From Paludibacteraceae bacterium (lineage in GTDB: Bacteria > Bacteroidota > Bacteroidia > Bacteroidales > Paludibacteraceae): DNA of 61,942 bases. A program made the translations under genes and the position numbers. Every line of letters starts with the position of its first letter. Within the stretch, counting starts at the first letter, position 1. Below are positions 53,994 to 61,920 of the stretch, piece after piece. The stretch lies in the NCBI GenBank assembly GCA_017517845.1, contig JAFWXW010000026.1, positions 1-61,942 of the forward strand, given 5' to 3'. The notes beneath the pieces are model-generated. The model was not told the origin of the DNA and made no database searches. It saw nothing but the letters and a program-made list of their open reading frames with translations.

Positions 53994-54770
53994 TTAGTTG
54001 TTGAATACTTTAACAGCTTTACCAGAAGCGTATTGTAGGATAACAATACCTGCAGCATCAGCAGCAACTGGTTTACCAGTGATGTCAAATGCAGCAACAA
54101 CAGCGTCTTCTGCGTCAGTTTCTTCTAGGTCAGTAGAAATTTCAGGACATGTTGCCTTGTTTCCTGATTCATCTAAACATAAATTTTCACCTGATGCTAA
54201 TGATATTTCAGCAGATTCAGTACCATCAACAACAAATTTAAATGCACCTAAGCCTTCTTGAACTTGTGATAGAGTATAAGTATACCAACCATCTGCACCT
54301 GGGATTGCTTCCATTGTAGGACCAGGCCATGTTTCTCCTTGATCTTGTGCATTAGGACATTTGCTTCCGCAACCCCACCACCAAATAGTTGGTGCCACTG
54401 AGGCTTGAATATTAATAGTAATGTCATTATAAACAGTTGCTACTTCTGGATCTTGAATAGCAGCCCATTTTGCAACAACATCATTTTCACTGTAAGCTCT
54501 ATCTGTAATTTCATTACCATCAGCATCTTTTTCTACGTAAGCCCAATCATTACCAGCACAATATTTGTATGCAGTTCCATCTATCAAATCAGTTTCTACT
54601 GAATATTGAGTATCACTAATCTTATCCATTTGAACAAAATTAGCTGCCCAACCTGGAGCTCCTACAACATAACATACTTTTGTTCCTTCAGGAACTGTAA
54701 CATTAAATGTAACTGCACTTGCAGTCATAGCAGCTAATAACGCTGCACCTAAAAGTAAAATTTTTTTCAT
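53994..54770 (-). CDS. Secreted protein with starch-binding-like modules and T9SS-like tail
   Basis: 258 aa. Signal peptide (MKKILLLGAALLAAMTASA). Residues about 20-110 form a first beta-sandwich-like segment (FNVTVPEGTKVCYVVG, YKYCAGNDWAYVEKDADG) like CBM20-type modules. Residues about 118-195 resemble a CBM25/26-type starch-binding module: IQASVAPTIWWWGCG, WPGPTMEAIPGADGWYTYTL, FKFVVDG. The last 35 residues (VVAAFDITGKPVAADAAGIV, LQYASGKAVKVFNN) resemble a shortened type A T9SS sorting tail. The protein may bind glucan at the surface. It follows the next gene on the same strand, a second module protein, with miniature repeat copy F between them. Domain names are tentative. Confidence 0.65.
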   Translation of the reverse strand: MKKILLLGAALLAAMTASAVTFNVTVPEGTKVCYVVGAPGWAANFVQMDKISDTQYSVETDLIDGTAYKYCAGNDWAYVEKDADGNEITDRAYSENDVVAKWAAIQDPEVATVYNDITINIQASVAPTIWWWGCGSKCPNAQDQGETWPGPTMEAIPGADGWYTYTLSQVQEGLGAFKFVVDGTESAEISLASGENLCLDESGNKATCPEISTDLEETDAEDAVVAAFDITGKPVAADAAGIVILQYASGKAVKVFNN

Positions 54771-54842
54771 AATAAATAAGTTTTTAGTTAAACAAATAAG
54801 TGAATTGTATTGATTTAAGTTTTAATATACTTCTAATATACT

Positions 54843-54918
54843 AAGAGTGATTTTTTAAGGAGTGATTTTTAGGCGTTCATTTTATAGAACGCCAAAAGCG
54901 CCCTTAAAAAACGCTCTT
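54843..54918 (-). repeat. Miniature structured element, copy F
   Basis: A nested hairpin without the core. The base stem is AAGAGTG/CGCTCTT, then TTTTTTAAGG/CCTTAAAAAA; inside is GGCGTTC/GAACGCC (54872-54878, 54887-54893) around an 8-nt loop. It keeps the end blocks GGAG-GATTTTTAGGCG and GCGCCCTTAAA. It starts 3 bp after the stop codon of the gene at 54922. Confidence 0.85.
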
Positions 54919-54921
54919 ATT

Positions 54922-55914
54922 TTACCAAATTTTTATCTCATCATACTGTGTAGAGAAACCTTGGAACTTAACAACACGTTTATTGCCGCTTTCCACAGCT
55001 TCTGCACTATCTTTGTAATAGTATAGATATTCTATTTTGTCTCCATCTACTGCAGTAGGAGCAACATGGAATGTCCAGCTATTGTTTCCTGCATCTACCA
55101 TGCGAGAATATCCCCAGTTGTTGAAGTTACCAGAAACATAAACTTCACTTGTGCTACGTGGCACAGTTACATTAAGTGTCATATCACCCCAATAATCTAC
55201 AACATCGTTTACTACAGAACGAGAACCCAATGGACGGTGATTGAAACGATATTCTGATTGGTCGGTACGTGGTCCCCAAACATATAAGTAGTGTAAATTT
55301 GCAGGAACGTTCTTCAATGTACCAGAGAAGTGTGTTTCATCTACTTTTTTAAGTTGTAGTTTAGAATCTGCGTGTTTCCAATACAATGGATCACCTTCTT
55401 CACCAAATGTACCTGCTACCCATACTTCTTTTGTACCTGCAGGCACTTGAACTGTAAATTTAACAGTACCAGTGAATTTTTCTTTTTTCTTAGAATCTGT
55501 ATAAATAGCTACGTATTTATCATCTGTTTGGTTTTTATCGTTCTTTAAGATTACAAAAAGACCAGAAACATGTGGAACTTCTTCATCTGTAAGTCCGAAA
55601 TATGATTTAATATTAGAAATGGTATAAGTTAAAGTTCCATTAGATTTTTTTGTCCATTTGAAACTTTTTGTGTTACACTTAGACCAAGGTGCTTTTTCTT
55701 TTGCCCATTCGCCATTTTTATCTAACTCTAGACATGTATAAATAAACACGTCTTCTGTTGACATCCAATTCTGTTTGGCAGATGGTGTGTAAGTTAATAC
55801 AATAGCTCCATCTGGACTTGGAGTCTCTGGAGTCACGGTTAATTCACCAGCAAACACAGAAAGTGATAGTACTGATAGAACTAGAGCCATAAATGCAGTG
55901 TAGATCTTTTTCAT
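54922..55914 (-). CDS. Secreted protein with two carbohydrate-binding-like (CBM20/48-type) modules
   Basis: 330 aa. Signal peptide (MKKIYTAFMALVLSVLSLSVFA). Residues about 24-140 form an Ig-like N-terminal part of unknown type (PDGAIVLTYTPSAKQNW). Two beta-sandwich modules follow, each resembling starch- or glycogen-binding CBM20/CBM48: about 147-245 (VKFTVQVPAGTKEVWVAGTF, SGTLKNVP, YLYVWGPR) and about 247-330 (TLNVTVPRSTSEVYVSGNFN, WTFHVAP, EYLYYY). No catalytic domain is seen. It may bind glucans and bring them to the cell. It has its own promoter box at 55943 and ends at miniature repeat F. Confidence 0.68.
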   Translation of the reverse strand: MKKIYTAFMALVLSVLSLSVFAGELTVTPETPSPDGAIVLTYTPSAKQNWMSTEDVFIYTCLELDKNGEWAKEKAPWSKCNTKSFKWTKKSNGTLTYTISNIKSYFGLTDEEVPHVSGLFVILKNDKNQTDDKYVAIYTDSKKKEKFTGTVKFTVQVPAGTKEVWVAGTFGEEGDPLYWKHADSKLQLKKVDETHFSGTLKNVPANLHYLYVWGPRTDQSEYRFNHRPLGSRSVVNDVVDYWGDMTLNVTVPRSTSEVYVSGNFNNWGYSRMVDAGNNSWTFHVAPTAVDGDKIEYLYYYKDSAEAVESGNKRVVKFQGFSTQYDEIKIW

Positions 55915-55942
55915 CTTTCTTTACTTTTAAAGTTATCTAATA

Positions 55943-55950
55943 CAAAGATA
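55943..55950 (-). promoter_or_regulatory. -7 promoter box of the carbohydrate-binding protein gene
   Basis: TATCTTTG on the minus strand, 28 bp upstream of the start at 55914. The remaining intergenic stretch up to carB (to 56241) holds a terminator-like hairpin and repeat copy E, and no gene. Confidence 0.5.
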
Positions 55951-56050
55951 ATTCTTTTTTTTAAAACGTATGCACCTTTTACCAAAAAAATTAAAACGAT
56001 TGCGTCTAAAACCACCATTTTTAACATATAAACCAACAAAAATACAAAAA

Positions 56051-56079
56051 GCGGTCACGTGACAAACTTTAGTGACCGC
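56051..56079 (-). terminator. Terminator-like hairpin downstream of carB
   Basis: Stem GCGGTCAC / GTGACCGC (56051-56058, 56072-56079) with a 13-nt loop. On the minus strand it is followed by TTTTTGTATTTTT. It is the second structure after the carB stop, behind repeat copy E. Confidence 0.7.
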
Positions 56080-56121
56080 AATAATTTATGAGTGAGTTTC
56101 TAGACTAGTGACGCCTCCTCT

Positions 56122-56243
56122 AAAATGTATTTTAAGAGAGGGATTTTTAGGCGTCGCGAAGTGTGAACATCCGGAGCTTACTAGAGGTAAGTGAGGAATG
56201 TGAACACAAGTGCAACGAGAAAATCACCACTTAAAATCATTTT
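56122..56243 (-). repeat. Dispersed structured element, copy E
   Basis: The base stem is AAAATG-TATTTTAAG / CTTAAAAT-CATTTT (56122-56136, 56230-56243), overlapping the carB stop codon (56242-56244). The core on the plus strand is GTGT/ACAC, GA/GA, ACATCC/GG(A)ATGT, GGAG/TGA, CTTAC/GTAAG with loop TAGAG. All three core helices differ from copies A to D while keeping pairing. Confidence 0.9.
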
Positions 56244-59200
56244 AGGCTTTATATTCATCCCAAGATTTGATTGGAATTTCACTCTCTTTCACTGTGCAGA
56301 ACGCGTGAATGAAAGCAGATGCCAAACGAGCATTGGTTAGCAATGGAATATTGTGGTCGATAGCAGCACGACGTATTTTATAACCATTGGTAAGTTCGCG
56401 ACGAGTTTGGTTTTTAGGAATATTGATAACAAGGTCAAATTGTTTACCTGCCATCATATCTGTAATTTTTAGTTCGCTATTTTCATCGTCTGGCCAGCCT
56501 ACTACTGTTGCGTTGATACCATTTTCTGATAGGAATTTTTGTGTTCCTACGGTAGCATAGATATTGTAACCATTTTTGGCAAGTTCACGACATGGTTCTA
56601 GTAAATCTACTTTTGATTTAGCATCACCAGAAGATACCATGATATTTTTTTCTGGAATAGTAGTACCTACAGCGATAAGTGAGCTTAGAAGAGCTTCGTT
56701 GAAGTCGTCACCTATACAACCTACTTCACCGGTAGAAGCCATATCTACACCCAAGATAGGGTCTGCTTTGTGAAGACGAGCAAATGAGAATTGAGAAGCT
56801 TTCACACCGATATGTTCGATATCGAATACAGATTTGTCTGGTTTAGAGTATTCTGCACCTAGCATAATGCGTGTTGCTGTTTCGATAAAGTTGCGGTTAA
56901 GCACTTTAGAAACAAATGGGAACGAACGTGAAGCACGTAGGTTACATTCGATTACTTTAATATCGTTGTTTTTAGCTAGGTATTGAATATTGAATGGACC
57001 TGTGATTTGAAGAGCTTTTGCAATTTGCTTAGAAATTTTCTTCACACGACGCATTGTTTCAAAATAGATATTTTGTGCTGGGAATACTAGAGTAGCATCA
57101 CCAGAGTGAACACCAGCAAACTCAACGTGTTCAGAAATTGCATATTCTACTACTTCACCGTCTTTTGCTACAGCGTCGAACTCAATTTCTTTTGCATTTT
57201 GAAGGAATTGAGATACAACTACTGGGTGTTCTTTAGACACTTGAGCAGCAAGAGAAAGGAATGCATGTACTTGTTCTTTGTCGTAGCAAACATTCATAGC
57301 CGCACCAGAAAGTACGTAAGAAGGTCTGATAAGTACCGGGAATCCAACTTCTGCTATAAATTCATCTATATCATCAAAGCTGGTCAATTCTCTCCAACGT
57401 GGTTGGTCTATGCCTAAGCTGTCTAACATAGCAGAGAATTTGTGGCGGTCTTCTGCACGGTCTATATTGCAAGCTTTTGTACCAAGAATAGGAACATTTT
57501 GGCGGTCCAACTTCATAGCTAAGTTATTTGGAATTTGACCACCCATAGAAATAATTACACCTTTTGGTGCTTCTAGGTCTAACACGTCTAATACACGTTC
57601 AAATGAAAGTTCATCGAAGTATAGACGGTCACACATATCATAGTCTGTAGAAACTGTTTCTGGGTTGTAGTTTATCATAACTGATTGATAGCCCAATTTA
57701 CGTGCTGTTTGCACTGCATTTACACTACACCAGTCAAATTCCACAGAAGAACCAATACGATATGCACCTGAACCTAATACCACTATGCTTTCTGAATCTG
57801 CCTTTTTAGGAGTATAAACATTACCTTCTCCGTAGGTTACGTATAGGTAATTTGTTTTTTCTGGATTTTCGGAAGCAACTGTATTAATTCTACATATTTT
57901 TGGAAGAATTTCTAATGATTTTCTGTGTTTACGCACTCTTAGAGTTTCTGCTTCCATATTGCCTTGTGGATTTTCTACATAACGAGCAATTTGGAAGTCT
58001 GAGAAACCAAGTCTCTTAGCTTCTGCCATTACATCTACAGTAAGGTCTTCAATTTTGTTGAATGAAGAAAGCACCAATGTATATTTGTAGATATTTTCAA
58101 GGGCTGTTAGGAACCAAGGGTCAATTTTGGTAAGTTTTTCTATTTGTTCTACTGAATAACCTTGCTCAAATGCGTATGCAATAGCAAAGATACGCATATC
58201 TGTTGGATGAGAAAGTGCATGTTCAATATCATCAAATTTCATATTGTTGCCAACGAAACCGTGCATACCTTGACCAATCATACGAAGACCTTTTTGGATA
58301 ATTTCTTCAAATGATTTACCAATAGACATGATTTCACCTACAGATTTCATAGCAGAACCAATTTCACGGCTCACACCAACGAATTTACCTAAGTCCCAAC
58401 GAGGGATTTTTGCAATGATATAGTCTACAGAAGGTGCTACGTATGCAGAGTTTTTGGTACCCATTTCACCGATTTGGTCTAGTGAGTAACCTAATGCAAG
58501 TTTTGCAGCAACGAATGCTAGTGGATAACCAGAAGCTTTAGATGCTAGAGCAGAAGAACGGCTCAAACGAGCATTGATTTCTATAATACGATAGTCGTTT
58601 GTTTCTGCGTTGAATGCGTATTGAATGTTACATTCACCCACGATACCAATGTGACGAACCACTTTAGTAGCGATATTTTGAAGAAGTTCGATTTGGTCTT
58701 GACGAAGTGAAATAATAGGTGCTACCACAATACTTTCACCTGTGTGAATACCTAGTGGATCGACATTTTCCATAGGAACTACAGTGAAACAGTGGTCGTT
58801 TTTGTCGCGAATTACTTCAAATTCTATTTCTTTCCAACCTTTTAAACTTTCTTCTACTAGAATTTGTTTTGAATATGCCAATGCACTTTCGCAAAGTTCA
58901 ATAAATTCTTTTTCATTAGAACAAACACCAGAACCTAGACCTCCTAATGCGTATGCAGAACGAACCATTACTGGGAAACCTATTCTGCGTGCCACTTCTA
59001 GAGCATCTTCAAGTGACTCTACAGCTTGAGAAACTGGAGTCTTTGCTTCAATTTCGTCTAGTTTTTTCACAAATAAGTCACGGTCTTCTGTAATCATAAT
59101 AGCTTCTACAGAAGTACCTAAAACTTTCACACCATATTCTTTGAGTGTACCGTTTAGATAAAGTTCTGTACCGCAGTTAAGTGCAGTTTGACCACCGAAA

Positions 59201-59457
59201 GCAAGAAGAATACCGTCTGGACGTTCTTTCTTAATAATTTCGGTTACGAAATATGGGGTTACAGGAAGAAAATAAACTCTATCTGCTACACCTTCTGATG
59301 TTTGAATGGTAGCAATATTAGGGTTAATCAACACTGTTTCTATGCCTTCTTCTCGCATAGCTTTTAATGCTTGAGAGCCAGAATAGTCAAATTCACCTGC
59401 TTGACCAATCTTAAGCGCTCCTGAACCTAATAAAATTACTTTTTTACAATTTTCCAT
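56242..59457 (-). CDS. carB: Carbamoyl-phosphate synthase large subunit
   Basis: 1071 aa, the normal length. It makes carbamoyl phosphate from bicarbonate, ammonia (from glutamine via CarA) and two ATP, feeding arginine and pyrimidine synthesis. Two homologous ATP-grasp halves are visible: first VLLGSGALKIGQAGEFDYSG, PVMVRSAYALGGLGSGVC, EINARLSRSSALASKASGYP; second VVLGSGAYRIGSSVEFDWC, PVLIRPSYVLSGAAMNVCYD, ECNLRASRSFPFVSKV. The last 140 residues form the regulatory MGS-like domain (KNGYNIYATVGTQKFLSENG). carA is not adjacent. A 190-nt leader with a small ORF and a terminator precedes the gene. Confidence 0.96.
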   Translation of the reverse strand: MENCKKVILLGSGALKIGQAGEFDYSGSQALKAMREEGIETVLINPNIATIQTSEGVADRVYFLPVTPYFVTEIIKKERPDGILLAFGGQTALNCGTELYLNGTLKEYGVKVLGTSVEAIMITEDRDLFVKKLDEIEAKTPVSQAVESLEDALEVARRIGFPVMVRSAYALGGLGSGVCSNEKEFIELCESALAYSKQILVEESLKGWKEIEFEVIRDKNDHCFTVVPMENVDPLGIHTGESIVVAPIISLRQDQIELLQNIATKVVRHIGIVGECNIQYAFNAETNDYRIIEINARLSRSSALASKASGYPLAFVAAKLALGYSLDQIGEMGTKNSAYVAPSVDYIIAKIPRWDLGKFVGVSREIGSAMKSVGEIMSIGKSFEEIIQKGLRMIGQGMHGFVGNNMKFDDIEHALSHPTDMRIFAIAYAFEQGYSVEQIEKLTKIDPWFLTALENIYKYTLVLSSFNKIEDLTVDVMAEAKRLGFSDFQIARYVENPQGNMEAETLRVRKHRKSLEILPKICRINTVASENPEKTNYLYVTYGEGNVYTPKKADSESIVVLGSGAYRIGSSVEFDWCSVNAVQTARKLGYQSVMINYNPETVSTDYDMCDRLYFDELSFERVLDVLDLEAPKGVIISMGGQIPNNLAMKLDRQNVPILGTKACNIDRAEDRHKFSAMLDSLGIDQPRWRELTSFDDIDEFIAEVGFPVLIRPSYVLSGAAMNVCYDKEQVHAFLSLAAQVSKEHPVVVSQFLQNAKEIEFDAVAKDGEVVEYAISEHVEFAGVHSGDATLVFPAQNIYFETMRRVKKISKQIAKALQITGPFNIQYLAKNNDIKVIECNLRASRSFPFVSKVLNRNFIETATRIMLGAEYSKPDKSVFDIEHIGVKASQFSFARLHKADPILGVDMASTGEVGCIGDDFNEALLSSLIAVGTTIPEKNIMVSSGDAKSKVDLLEPCRELAKNGYNIYATVGTQKFLSENGINATVVGWPDDENSELKITDMMAGKQFDLVINIPKNQTRRELTNGYKIRRAAIDHNIPLLTNARLASAFIHAFCTVKESEIPIKSWDEYKA

Positions 59458-59490
59458 ACTGTTATATAATATTTTTGTTTATTTCAACAT

Positions 59491-59526
59491 AAAAAAAATG
59501 CGTCGGTTAAAAAATAACTAACGCAT
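59491..59526 (-). terminator. Attenuator-like terminator in the carB leader
   Basis: On the minus strand: stem ATGCGTTAGTTA / TAACCGACGCAT (59526-59515 with 59509-59498), 5-nt loop, one A-C mismatch and one U-G wobble, followed by eight T. It lies 33 bp upstream of the carB ATG, between promoter and gene, so it must be bypassed for carB to be read. Confidence 0.8.
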
Positions 59527-59595
59527 ATAAAAAATAAAAAAGATATTCCACTTAGTAGAAAACATTGATTTATAATGTGTTACGTTGTGTTTCAT
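59518..59595 (-). CDS. Putative 25-aa leader peptide of carB
   Basis: A small ORF MKHNVTHYKSMFSTKWN then IFFIFYMR, ending with TAG inside the left arm of the terminator hairpin. Its last codons lie in a U-rich stretch (TTTTTTATTTTTTAT) directly before the hairpin. A ribosome following the polymerase closely would reach the hairpin's left arm and stop it from forming. This layout is known from E. coli pyrBI, where low UTP slows the polymerase at U-rich sites and lets the ribosome catch up. There is no run of Arg codons, only one at the end, so arginine sensing seems less likely. No clear Shine-Dalgarno; expression is not shown. Confidence 0.55.
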   Translation of the reverse strand: MKHNVTHYKSMFSTKWNIFFIFYMR

Positions 59596-59649
59596 ATCTT
59601 TAATTATTTACTATTAAAGAGCCCCATTTTCGGTACGCTCAAATTGGTG

Positions 59650-59657
59650 CAAAGATA
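59650..59657 (-). promoter_or_regulatory. -7 promoter box of carB
   Basis: TATCTTTG on the minus strand, 55 bp before the leader ORF and 193 bp before carB. Confidence 0.5.
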
Positions 59658-59706
59658 ATTAAATTATTTGGATTTTCGCAAGAAAATCTCAAATAATTTA
59701 ATTATC

Positions 59707-59779
59707 AGTTAGGAGTGAGGAGTTTGAAGTTAGGAGTTAAAATTCCTAACTCCTAACTCCTAATTCCTAATTCCTAACT
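59707..59779 (-). repeat. Inverted heptamer arrays after the zinc peptidase gene
   Basis: About five AGTTAGG-type units (59707-59738) face about five complementary units (59743-59779), forming a long imperfect hairpin. It starts just past the stop codon of the gene at 59781. It could act as that gene's terminator; no clear T-run follows. Confidence 0.85.
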
Positions 59780-59780
59780 A

Positions 59781-60455
59781 TTAATCTCTTCTTCCTGTTA
59801 ATATAAAAATGTAATATATAAGCGTTGCTAGCGAGCTAAGTGCTGCTACTACGTATGTGTAGGCTGCAGATTTTAGGGCATCTACTGCCATGGTGCGTTT
59901 TTCACCTTGAACCAATCCTGTTCCTGTAAGCCACTGAACTGCACGAGTACTTGCATTGATTTCTACTGGAAGTGTGATAAAACTAAACAATGTGGTAAGT
60001 GCAAAAAGTCCTACTCCCACCTCTAATAATATAGGTGTAGTTTCTATCAGAATAATACCTAAAAGAATCACCCATTGAACATAGTTTGAAGCAAAACTTA
60101 CCACTGGGACCAATGCAGAACGCATCTTAAGCCATGAGTATGAATATGCGTGTTGCACAGCGTGACCACATTCGTGTGCGGCAACAGCAGCGGCAGCCAC
60201 AGAGTTTGACGAGTAAACACCTTCACTTAGGTTTACTGTTTGGTTTGTTGGGTTGTAGTGGTCTGTAAGCATACCAGAGGTTGAAACTACTTTTACATTT
60301 GTAATCCCATGATCACGTAGCATTTTTTCTGCTACTTCTTTCCCTGTCATTCCGTTTGTCATAGGAACTTGGGAATACTTTTTAAATTTACTTTGCAAAC
60401 TTTGTTGCACAATAAAACTTAAAATCGCAATACCGATAAATAAAATCCAATACAT
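59781..60455 (-). CDS. YugP-type neutral zinc metallopeptidase
   Basis: 224 aa, an integral membrane protein of the Zn-dependent peptidase family PF04298. The zinc motif is HECGH (residues 94-98) in VAAHECGHAVQHAYS. Membrane segments: about 2-19 at the N-terminus, and three or four in the C-terminal half (FASNYVQWVILLGIILIE, VGVGLFALTTLFSFITLPV, AAYTYVVAALSSLATLIYY). The region between (LTDHYNPTNQTVNLSEGVY) is conserved in the family. Its substrate is unknown. Heptamer arrays lie both directly after its stop codon and 15 bp before its ATG. Confidence 0.88.
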   Translation of the reverse strand: MYWILFIGIAILSFIVQQSLQSKFKKYSQVPMTNGMTGKEVAEKMLRDHGITNVKVVSTSGMLTDHYNPTNQTVNLSEGVYSSNSVAAAAVAAHECGHAVQHAYSYSWLKMRSALVPVVSFASNYVQWVILLGIILIETTPILLEVGVGLFALTTLFSFITLPVEINASTRAVQWLTGTGLVQGEKRTMAVDALKSAAYTYVVAALSSLATLIYYIFILTGRRD

Positions 60456-60470
60456 AATAATTATATTAAA

Positions 60471-60530
60471 AGTTAGGAGTTAGGAATTAGGAGTTAGGAG
60501 TTTTTCTCCCAAGTCCTTATTCCTAACTCC
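60471..60530 (-). repeat. Inverted heptamer arrays before the zinc peptidase gene
   Basis: A four-unit array (60471-60501) faces a degenerate complementary array (60506-60530). The hairpin ends 15 bp upstream of the ATG at 60455, so it could influence translation of that gene. No promoter box was recognised between purA and this gene. Confidence 0.8.
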
Positions 60531-60545
60531 ACATATTTTTTATAA

Positions 60546-60592
60546 GACTTACTTTTAAAGGAGGGATTTTTAGGCGCCCTTTAAAATAAGTC
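60546..60592 (-). repeat. Micro-sized structured element, copy G
   Basis: Stem GACTTA-C-TTTTAAAGG / CCTTTAAAA-TAAGTC around a loop that keeps the block AGGGATTTTTAGGCG; the core is missing. It lies 4 bp after the purA stop codon (60597-60599) and probably serves as its terminator. Confidence 0.85.
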
Positions 60593-60596
60593 GTCG

Positions 60597-61865
60597 TTAG
60601 ATGTATCTAACAATAGTCTGTTCGCGGTCTGGACCTACAGAAACTATCTTGATAGGAACTTCTAGTTCGTCTTCTAGGAAGTCTAGATATGCGTTAAATG
60701 CTTCTGGGAATTCATCTTCTGATTTCATTTTTGTCATATCTGTTTTCCAACCTGGAAGTTCTTTGTAGATAGGTTCTATGCTATCGTTGATTTCGTATGG
60801 GAAGTAATCAATTTCTTCACCATTGATTCTATAGCCAACACAAGCTTTGATTGTGTCAAAATCGTCTAGCACGTCGCTTTTCATCATAATCAACTTGGTA
60901 ACACCGTTTATCATTACAGAATATTTAAGAGCAACTAGGTCTATCCAACCACAACGACGTTTACGTCCTGTAACTGAACCAAATTCATGTCCTTTTTCAC
61001 ATAATGTATCACCTACCTCATCAAATAATTCACTTGGGAATGGACCTGAACCCACACGTGTACAATATGCTTTGAAGATACCATAAACATCACCTATTTT
61101 ATTAGGTGCAATTCCCATGCCAGTACAAGCTCCGGCACAAATTGTGTTTGATGATGTCACAAAAGGATAAGAACCAAAATCTACATCTAGCATAGTGCCT
61201 TGTGCACCTTCGCAAAGAATAGTTTTGTCTTGTGCAAGTACATCATTTAAATAATGTTCACTATCTATTAATGTGAAATTCTTAAGGTATTCGATACCTT
61301 CTAACCATTGTTTTTCTGCTTCTTCTATATCATATTCAAAGTTCATTGATTTTAACATGAACTCATGACGAGCTTTGGCTGCAGCATATTTTTTGTCAAA
61401 GTCTAACAAAATATCACCTACACGAAGTCCATAACGACCCACTTTGTCTGTATATGTAGGTCCGATACCTTTACCTGTGGTTCCAACTTTTGCATCACCT
61501 TTTGCAGCTTCGTTTGCCGCATCTAACATACGGTGAGTAGGCATAATAAGGTGTGCCTTTTTAGAAATGTATAATTTCTTTGTTAAATCGTGGCCAGATT
61601 TGGCAAGTGCTTCAGCTTCTGCTTTAAATAATGCTGGGTCAAGGACCACACCATTAGATATTACATTGATTTTGTCTCCTTGAAAAATACCAGATGGAAT
61701 GGAACGCAAAACATACTTTTCTCCATTAAACTCTAATGTATGTCCTGCATTAGGACCACCTTGAAAACGTGTTATAACATCATAATTTGGTGTTAATACA
61801 TCAATTACTTTTCCTTTTCCCTCGTCACCCCATTGTAGGCCGAGTAAAACATCTGCTTTTGTCAT
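60597..61865 (-). CDS. purA: Adenylosuccinate synthetase
   Basis: 422 aa, the usual length. It converts IMP, GTP and aspartate to adenylosuccinate, the first committed step to AMP. Motifs: QWGDEGKGK (residues 11-19, with catalytic Asp14), GGPNAGHTLEFNG (His catalytic), TTGKGIGPTYTDKVGR, GAQGTMLDVDFGSYPFVTSS, TRVGSGPFPSE and TGRKRRCGWIDLVAL (IMP- and aspartate-binding arginines). The start codon choice gives MTKADVLLGLQWGDE, as in relatives. The gene appears to stand alone. The right edge of the window begins another heptamer array 56 bp upstream of the start. Confidence 0.96.
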   Translation of the reverse strand: MTKADVLLGLQWGDEGKGKVIDVLTPNYDVITRFQGGPNAGHTLEFNGEKYVLRSIPSGIFQGDKINVISNGVVLDPALFKAEAEALAKSGHDLTKKLYISKKAHLIMPTHRMLDAANEAAKGDAKVGTTGKGIGPTYTDKVGRYGLRVGDILLDFDKKYAAAKARHEFMLKSMNFEYDIEEAEKQWLEGIEYLKNFTLIDSEHYLNDVLAQDKTILCEGAQGTMLDVDFGSYPFVTSSNTICAGACTGMGIAPNKIGDVYGIFKAYCTRVGSGPFPSELFDEVGDTLCEKGHEFGSVTGRKRRCGWIDLVALKYSVMINGVTKLIMMKSDVLDDFDTIKACVGYRINGEEIDYFPYEINDSIEPIYKELPGWKTDMTKMKSEDEFPEAFNAYLDFLEDELEVPIKIVSVGPDREQTIVRYI

Positions 61866-61920
61866 TTTATTATAGTTTTTATTTAATTTTCTTTTTTAGC
61901 GGTGTAAAAATACAAAAAAA

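Noticed and set aside
56150-56215. Kink-turn in the core of the dispersed element
   Set aside because: The GGAG/YGA loop has G-A pairs but not the three-nucleotide bulge followed by GA/GA next to it that a kink-turn needs.
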